Assembly (NCBI GenBank): GCA_934525735.1
Contig: CAKSZM010000073.1
Coordinates: forward strand, 1-8,842
Length of the DNA: 8,842 bases
Direction of reading: 5' to 3'
From: an uncultured Faecalibacterium sp.
GTDB taxonomy: Bacteria; Bacillota; Clostridia; Oscillospirales; Ruminococcaceae
Shown: positions 5,606-8,842 of the stretch, piece by piece
How positions within the stretch are numbered: the stretch's first letter is position 1
Layout: each line of letters opens with the position of its first letter
Notes under the pieces: generated by a model
What the model was told of the DNA's origin: nothing
Database searches by the model: none
Seen by the model: the letters and a program-made list of their open reading frames with translations, nothing else
Translations under genes and position numbers: made by a program

Positions 5606-7708
5606 ATGAAAAAACGTCTTCTCGCAATTGTGCTGGCGGTCAGCATCGCGGCGTCGATGCTGGTGCTGCCGGCATCAGCTTCCAGTCTGAACAATACCGC
5701 CATCCAGACGGCGATCACGCTGGGCGCGATGGAACCCGGCCAGACCGGCCGTCTGGATGCTGCCGTCAACCGCGGAACGCTGGCAAAAATGCTGGTGGCC
5801 TTTTCCTCCTACCGGGAAAGCGCCGGCAAGCAGGGCAATCTGGGCACGCTGTACCGGGATGTGCCCGGCAGCTCGGCTTATGCGCCCTATGTGCGCATCG
5901 CAGTACAGCAGGGCTGGATGAACGGTTATACGGACGGTACATTCCGCCCGGAAAATGCCGTCACGCTGGAAGAAGCCTGCACCGCTGTGCTGAAGCTTCT
6001 GGGCTACAAGATGACCGACCTGAACGGCGCGTTCCCGGCGGCGCAGCTGAACAAGGCGCAGGAGATCGGCCTGCGCAATCAGCTGGCTCTCTCGCAGGGA
6101 CAGACGATGAATTATGAGGACTGCGCGGTGCTGCTGTACAATGCGCTGACCGCCAATACGGCCAGCGGTGCAGCCTACGGCACCTCGCTGGGCTTTACGG
6201 TCGCAGATGGTCAGGTGGATGTCTCCACTGTCATGCTCAAGAGCCTGCAGGGTCCCTTCGTGGCAGGGGACAGCACACAGCTGCCTTTTGCCCCGGTGAA
6301 CGTGTACCGCAACGATAAAGTGTCCTCTTCTGCCGAACTGAATAAATACGATGTGTATTATTGCAGCGAGAGTCTGCAGACGGTATGGATCTATACCCGC
6401 CGTGCAGCAGGCCGCATTACGGCAGTATCGCCCAGCGCCAGCGCACCGACGGCTGTTACCGTGGCAGGCACCAGCTACAAGCTGGGCAGCACCATCGTGG
6501 CGTCCAAGGTGTCCAGCCTGAACGGCGGCGGCGTGGGCGAAGTGGTCACGCTGCTGCTGGGTATGAACAATGAAGTGGCGGATGTCATCACCGGCAGCGA
6601 GGCCGACAGCGTGTTCTACGGCGTGGTGCAGTCCTCATCCCGTGATCTGGTGGAGGATAACGGCGCAGACGTGCTGCAGCGCGTGGCGGTCATGTGCACC
6701 GACGGCATCGTCCGGACCGTCCATGTGGACAAGAGCCTGAACTATCCCAAGGGCTGGCTGGTAGAGATTAGCGTGACGCCCGAAGGCGAAGAAGTGAACA
6801 ACATCAAGAACCGGTCTGTCACAGGCCGTGTGAGCGATGACGGAACGAAGCTGGGCGATTATACGTTTGCGAATGATGTGCAGATCCTGGATACGACAAC
6901 GGAGGGTGTGGCTGGGACGGTTCGTCCCAGCCGCCTATCGGGGACGGATCTGAATGCGCTGAATGTCCGTTATTACACCCTTGATGCGCAGGGACGGATC
7001 GACCGGCTCATCCTCAACGATGTCACGGGCGACTTGTGGAGCTACGGCGTTCTGGATGACATCAAGAATGTGGCGGCCAATACCGGCACCCTGACCACCA
7101 TCGGCACCATCATTTCGAAGGGTTCGGACGGCACTACCGGCAATCAGGAAAAGATCATTGCCGACCTGCAGGACGTGCTGGTCCCGACCACCACCGAGGT
7201 GCTGTGGGGCATTATCAACGGCGACATTCTGACCACTGTGTGGGAAAAACTGACAGCCAATACCGACAGCCTGCTCAGCATCGGCCTGCGGCAGATCGGC
7301 GAACTGGTGGGCGAACCATACGCTTCCATTTTCCGTCTGGTGGGCGGCGGCGCTACCTATGTGTGCTACGTCAACGGAGCACAGACGGCCTTCACCACCA
7401 GCACCAAATATCCGGTGCTGGTGGGCGGTCTGGCAATCCGGCAGGAGACGACCGGTAATGTCCGCGCCATGGTCCAGCTGATGCCGATGAAGATCGACAA
7501 AGTGGGCGCAGCGTCGGTTCTGAGCGAGGGAACCCGCTATGAGATGGCGGACAATACGCAGGTCTACCTGTGGTACAAGGGCCAGTATTATGCTACGAAG
7601 CTGACCGAGGTCAATGCCGACGGTTACTACCTGACCGGCTGGTATGATAACTTCGGCTGTGCTGCGGGCAAAAAAGTCCGCGTGATCGTGGCCGTCAAGA
7701 AGGACTGA
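5606..7708 (+). CDS. Secreted S-layer homology (SLH) domain protein, 700 aa
   Basis: Exported cell-surface protein. Residues 1-25 form a classic signal peptide (MKKRLLAIVLAVSIAASMLV, then LPASA) with probable cleavage after Ala25. The N-terminal region resembles three SLH modules, which in other proteins bind secondary cell-wall polymers. Module 2 is clear (about 85-133, with DVPGSSAYAPYVRIAVQQGW and GYTDGTFRPENAVTLEEA). Module 1 (about 32-70, VNRGTLAKMLVAF) and module 3 (about 145-183, NKAQEIGLRNQL and MNYEDCAVLLYNAL) are degenerate. None has a clean TRAE motif, so wall binding is likely but not certain. Residues 200-700 are beta-rich and match no family I recognise. No sortase signal or C-terminal membrane helix is seen. 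The gene follows the permease by 25 bp and overlaps comF by one base (TGATG), so it belongs to the same operon. It could be a structural wall protein or a partner of the exporter. A strong hairpin lies within the gene at 6908-6934. Confidence 0.88.
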   Translation: MKKRLLAIVLAVSIAASMLVLPASASSLNNTAIQTAITLGAMEPGQTGRLDAAVNRGTLAKMLVAFSSYRESAGKQGNLGTLYRDVPGSSAYAPYVRIAVQQGWMNGYTDGTFRPENAVTLEEACTAVLKLLGYKMTDLNGAFPAAQLNKAQEIGLRNQLALSQGQTMNYEDCAVLLYNALTANTASGAAYGTSLGFTVADGQVDVSTVMLKSLQGPFVAGDSTQLPFAPVNVYRNDKVSSSAELNKYDVYYCSESLQTVWIYTRRAAGRITAVSPSASAPTAVTVAGTSYKLGSTIVASKVSSLNGGGVGEVVTLLLGMNNEVADVITGSEADSVFYGVVQSSSRDLVEDNGADVLQRVAVMCTDGIVRTVHVDKSLNYPKGWLVEISVTPEGEEVNNIKNRSVTGRVSDDGTKLGDYTFANDVQILDTTTEGVAGTVRPSRLSGTDLNALNVRYYTLDAQGRIDRLILNDVTGDLWSYGVLDDIKNVAANTGTLTTIGTIISKGSDGTTGNQEKIIADLQDVLVPTTTEVLWGIINGDILTTVWEKLTANTDSLLSIGLRQIGELVGEPYASIFRLVGGGATYVCYVNGAQTAFTTSTKYPVLVGGLAIRQETTGNVRAMVQLMPMKIDKVGAASVLSEGTRYEMADNTQVYLWYKGQYYATKLTEVNADGYYLTGWYDNFGCAAGKKVRVIVAVKKD
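6908..6934 (+). repeat. Strong intragenic inverted repeat in the SLH protein gene
   Basis: GGCTGGGACG (6910-6919), loop GTT, CGTCCCAGCC (6923-6932) is a perfect 10-bp stem. It extends by one T-G and one G-C pair to 12 bp (6908-6934). No T tract follows, so it is not an ordinary terminator. The codons across and just after it (GGG, CTA, TCG, GGG) are unlike the CTG/GGC-rich codons nearby. Confidence 0.7.
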
Positions 7709-8460
7709 TGGGCTACTACAGCCTGCCGCGCCGGTCTCTGCGGGGCGTGCGGCAATTGCTGTACCCGCGGAGATGCCCGTTCTGCAACCGGGTGCTGGGC
7801 AGCGTGCCGGAGTGCCCGGACTGTGCAGAAGAGCTGGAACAGCTGCGCCGCAAGCCGGGAATGCGGCTGGACATGTCGCAGCATTATCTGGGAAACCTGA
7901 CGGGCGGCGCCGCGCCGTTCCGGTATGAAGGCTGCGTGCGCGCCGGGATCCTCCGCGCAAAGTATCAGGCCGCGCCGTGGACGGCCGTAGAGATGGGCGT
8001 TCTGCTGGCAAAGCTGGCCTTCGGCAGCGAGATCCGGATGCAGGGCGCAGAGCCTGTTCCACAGCTGGTTGCGGGCATGTCGCTGGGCTATGACTGCATC
8101 GTGCCCGTGCCGCCATCCGGAACAAGGCGCGGCTACAATGTGCCGTACCTGATGTCGCTTCCCCTGGAACAAGCACTGCAGGTTCCGCTTTGCCCGGCGG
8201 CGCTGTGCCGTGTCAGAGCAAAGAAGCATCAGGCCGGTTTGCCGTTTGAGGAGCGTCTCGCCAATGTGGCGGGCGCATTCCGGACGCAGGAACCGGACGC
8301 TGTGGAGGGAAAGCGAATCCTTCTGGTGGATGATGTGATCACGACCGGTGCAACGGCTGCAGCCTGCGCACAATCCCTGCTGGATGCCGGGGCGGAAAGT
8401 GTATTCGTTGTGGCAATGGCGACGTCGGAATTTGACCTTGTTCCGTCAAATCCTGCATAA
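7708..8460 (+). CDS. comF: ComF-family phosphoribosyltransferase-like protein (250 aa)
   Basis: Cytoplasmic ComF-type protein. In naturally competent bacteria ComF acts in DNA uptake with the helicase ComFA; homologues are also widespread in non-competent species, where the role is unclear. An N-terminal zinc ribbon uses Cys23, Cys26, Cys36 and Cys39 (CPFC and CPDC). Then follow the conserved PVPPSGTRRGYN (133-144), the KKHQAGLPFEERLANVAGAF stretch (172-191) and a canonical PRPP-binding loop ILLVDDVITTGAT (204-216). The usual RGFNQ is RGYNV here, so the Gln is missing. The ATG shares its A with the stop of the SLH gene (TGATG), and a weak RBS AGAAGG (7698-7703) precedes it, so translation is probably coupled. 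It is the last gene of the operon; no convincing terminator follows before the tRNA promoter. No other competence gene is in the window. Confidence 0.92.
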   Translation: MGYYSLPRRSLRGVRQLLYPRRCPFCNRVLGSVPECPDCAEELEQLRRKPGMRLDMSQHYLGNLTGGAAPFRYEGCVRAGILRAKYQAAPWTAVEMGVLLAKLAFGSEIRMQGAEPVPQLVAGMSLGYDCIVPVPPSGTRRGYNVPYLMSLPLEQALQVPLCPAALCRVRAKKHQAGLPFEERLANVAGAFRTQEPDAVEGKRILLVDDVITTGATAAACAQSLLDAGAESVFVVAMATSEFDLVPSNPA

Positions 8461-8505
8461 ATGCAGAAAACGGCCCGGAAAATTGAAAAAATTGGCGGAA
8501 AACAC

Positions 8506-8534
8506 TTGACAAAATGCGCGGAATCGGATATACT
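8506..8534 (+). promoter_or_regulatory. Sigma-70 type promoter of the tRNA-Pro gene
   Basis: TTGACA (8506-8511, full consensus) and TATACT (8529-8534, one mismatch) stand 17 bp apart. Transcription should begin near 8541, leaving a leader of roughly 28 bases that contains a 5-bp hairpin TGAGC (8545-8549) / GCTCA (8557-8561) ahead of the mature tRNA 5' end. This is by far the strongest promoter in the window. Confidence 0.92.
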
Positions 8535-8568
8535 AATCAAGCTGTGAGCGACGAATGCTCATGAGTAT

Positions 8569-8646
8569 CCGGGTGTAGCGCAGTTTTGGTAGCGCGCTTG
8601 AATGGGGTTCAAGAGGCCGTGAGTTCGATTCTCGCCACTCGGACCA
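8569..8646 (+). tRNA. tRNA-Pro, anticodon GGG
   Basis: A full cloverleaf folds by eye. The 7-bp acceptor stem is CCGGGTG (8569-8575) with CACTCGG (8636-8642), including one G-U. TA follows at 8-9. The D stem is GCGC/GCGC with loop AGTTTTGGTA. The anticodon stem is CTTGA/TCAAG with loop ATGGGGT, anticodon GGG at 8604-8606 and G37 as expected for proline. The 5-nt variable loop is AGGCC. The T stem is GTGAG/CTCGC with loop TTCGATT. Discriminator A is followed by an encoded CCA. The length is 78 nt with no disruption. It reads CCC and CCU codons. It is a single-gene unit with its own promoter and terminator. Confidence 0.97.
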
Positions 8647-8647
8647 T

Positions 8648-8687
8648 AAATCCAACGATTTCACGTTAGAAATCGTTGGATTTTTTT
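8648..8687 (+). terminator. Rho-independent terminator of the tRNA-Pro gene
   Basis: A perfect 15-bp stem, AAATCCAACGATTTC (8648-8662) with GAAATCGTTGGATTT (8669-8683), and a 6-base loop ACGTTA run into a T tract ending at 8687. It starts two bases after the encoded CCA. The symmetry means it could also stop transcription arriving from the right. Confidence 0.95.
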
Positions 8688-8842
8688 GTTTATAGGCTGG
8701 CCTCATTTGGTTTTGACCACAATTTTGACCACAATGCCAACGATTTTATCTGGTCTAATTAGTGACGTTCCGTCCAATTTTCAGGCCGAAAACGCCTCAC
8801 TGAACAACTGGATCGCACTCTGCCGAATGGATTCCTGAACAT
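8688..8842. other. Unassigned sequence downstream of the tRNA terminator
   Basis: No confident gene is seen. CCAACGATTT at 8738-8747 repeats ten bases of the tRNA terminator stem. On the + strand a 34-codon frame (8734-8838) has no RBS and no recognisable product. On the minus strand a frame open from the window edge to a TGA at 8781-8783 reads 19 residues (VQESIRQSAIQLFSEAFSA), which could be the C-terminus of a gene lying to the right; this is weak. The stretch is visibly more AT-rich than the operon to its left. Confidence 0.3.
8711..8734 (+). repeat. Perfect 12-bp tandem repeat, two copies
   Basis: TTTTGACCACAA occurs twice back to back (8711-8722 and 8723-8734), just downstream of the tRNA terminator. 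Short direct repeats beside a tRNA 3' end resemble arm-type integrase binding sites, or the end of an integrase gene read on the minus strand. The function is an inference. Confidence 0.6.

Noticed and set aside
6935..8176. Minus-strand open frame (413 codons) opposite the SLH and comF genes
   Set aside because: Low-complexity Arg/Ala/Pro-rich translation with no motif. It is the shadow of two well-supported genes.
8431..8466. Inverted repeats TTTGAC...GTCAAA and CTGCA-TAAA-TGCAG around the comF stop, as a terminator
   Set aside because: Stems are only 5-6 bp and no T tract follows, so I cannot call a terminator between comF and the tRNA promoter.
8569..8646. Minus-strand reading of the tRNA as coding sequence (the familiar SEWRESNSRP-like string)
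   Set aside because: It is the antisense of the tRNA, a well-known false protein tail.
8734..8838. A 34-codon + strand ORF at the right end
   Set aside because: No RBS, no recognisable product, and it starts within the tandem repeat.

Overview
The window looks like chromosomal DNA of a GC-rich, low-oxygen gut Firmicute of the Oscillospiraceae, most like the Faecalibacterium/Gemmiger/Subdoligranulum group. This assignment is an inference. It rests on high-GC coding with Gram-positive style AGGAGG ribosome binding sites, a soluble-type fumarate reductase flavoprotein, a NusG-domain-II membrane protein, an S-layer-homology protein and a MacAB/YknXYZ-like exporter. All protein genes lie on the + strand, and the gene order is compact, with several start/stop overlaps.

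Region 1 (1-1590) is the 3' end of a transcription unit. It holds the C-terminal 378 codons of a flavocytochrome-c/fumarate-reductase-type flavoprotein, whose start is outside the window. An ATGA overlap couples it to a small membrane-anchored NusG-domain-II protein. A strong intrinsic terminator closes the unit. Both families are typical of flavin-based anaerobic electron transfer.

Region 2 (about 1674-8460) is a tightly packed five-gene operon behind a weak candidate promoter and a leader with two hairpins that share the same stem sequence. Its genes, in order: a membrane-fusion/adaptor protein whose core is tandemly duplicated and which carries an acidic tail; an ABC ATPase with all its motifs; a MacB/FtsX-type permease; a 700-residue secreted protein with N-terminal SLH modules and a large unassigned C-terminal part; and a ComF-type phosphoribosyltransferase. 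Gene spacing is 14 bp, a 4-bp overlap, 25 bp and a 1-bp overlap. The first three form a complete export or envelope-stress ABC system. The secreted SLH protein sits directly downstream, so a joint cell-envelope role is plausible but unproven.

Region 3 (8506-8687) is a self-contained tRNA-Pro(GGG) unit, with a near-consensus promoter, an encoded CCA end and a perfect-stem terminator immediately after. Beyond it, 8688-8842 holds no confident gene. It does contain a perfect 12-bp tandem repeat and a second copy of ten bases of the terminator stem. This is the kind of spot where integrative elements insert, but no integrase can be read here.

I see no CRISPR array, insertion sequence, riboswitch of a known class, or clearly new defence system. 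The observations most worth following up are the duplicated adaptor, the adaptor/ABC/SLH/ComF linkage, the twin-hairpin leader, the intragenic 12-bp hairpin in the SLH gene and the post-tRNA sequence.
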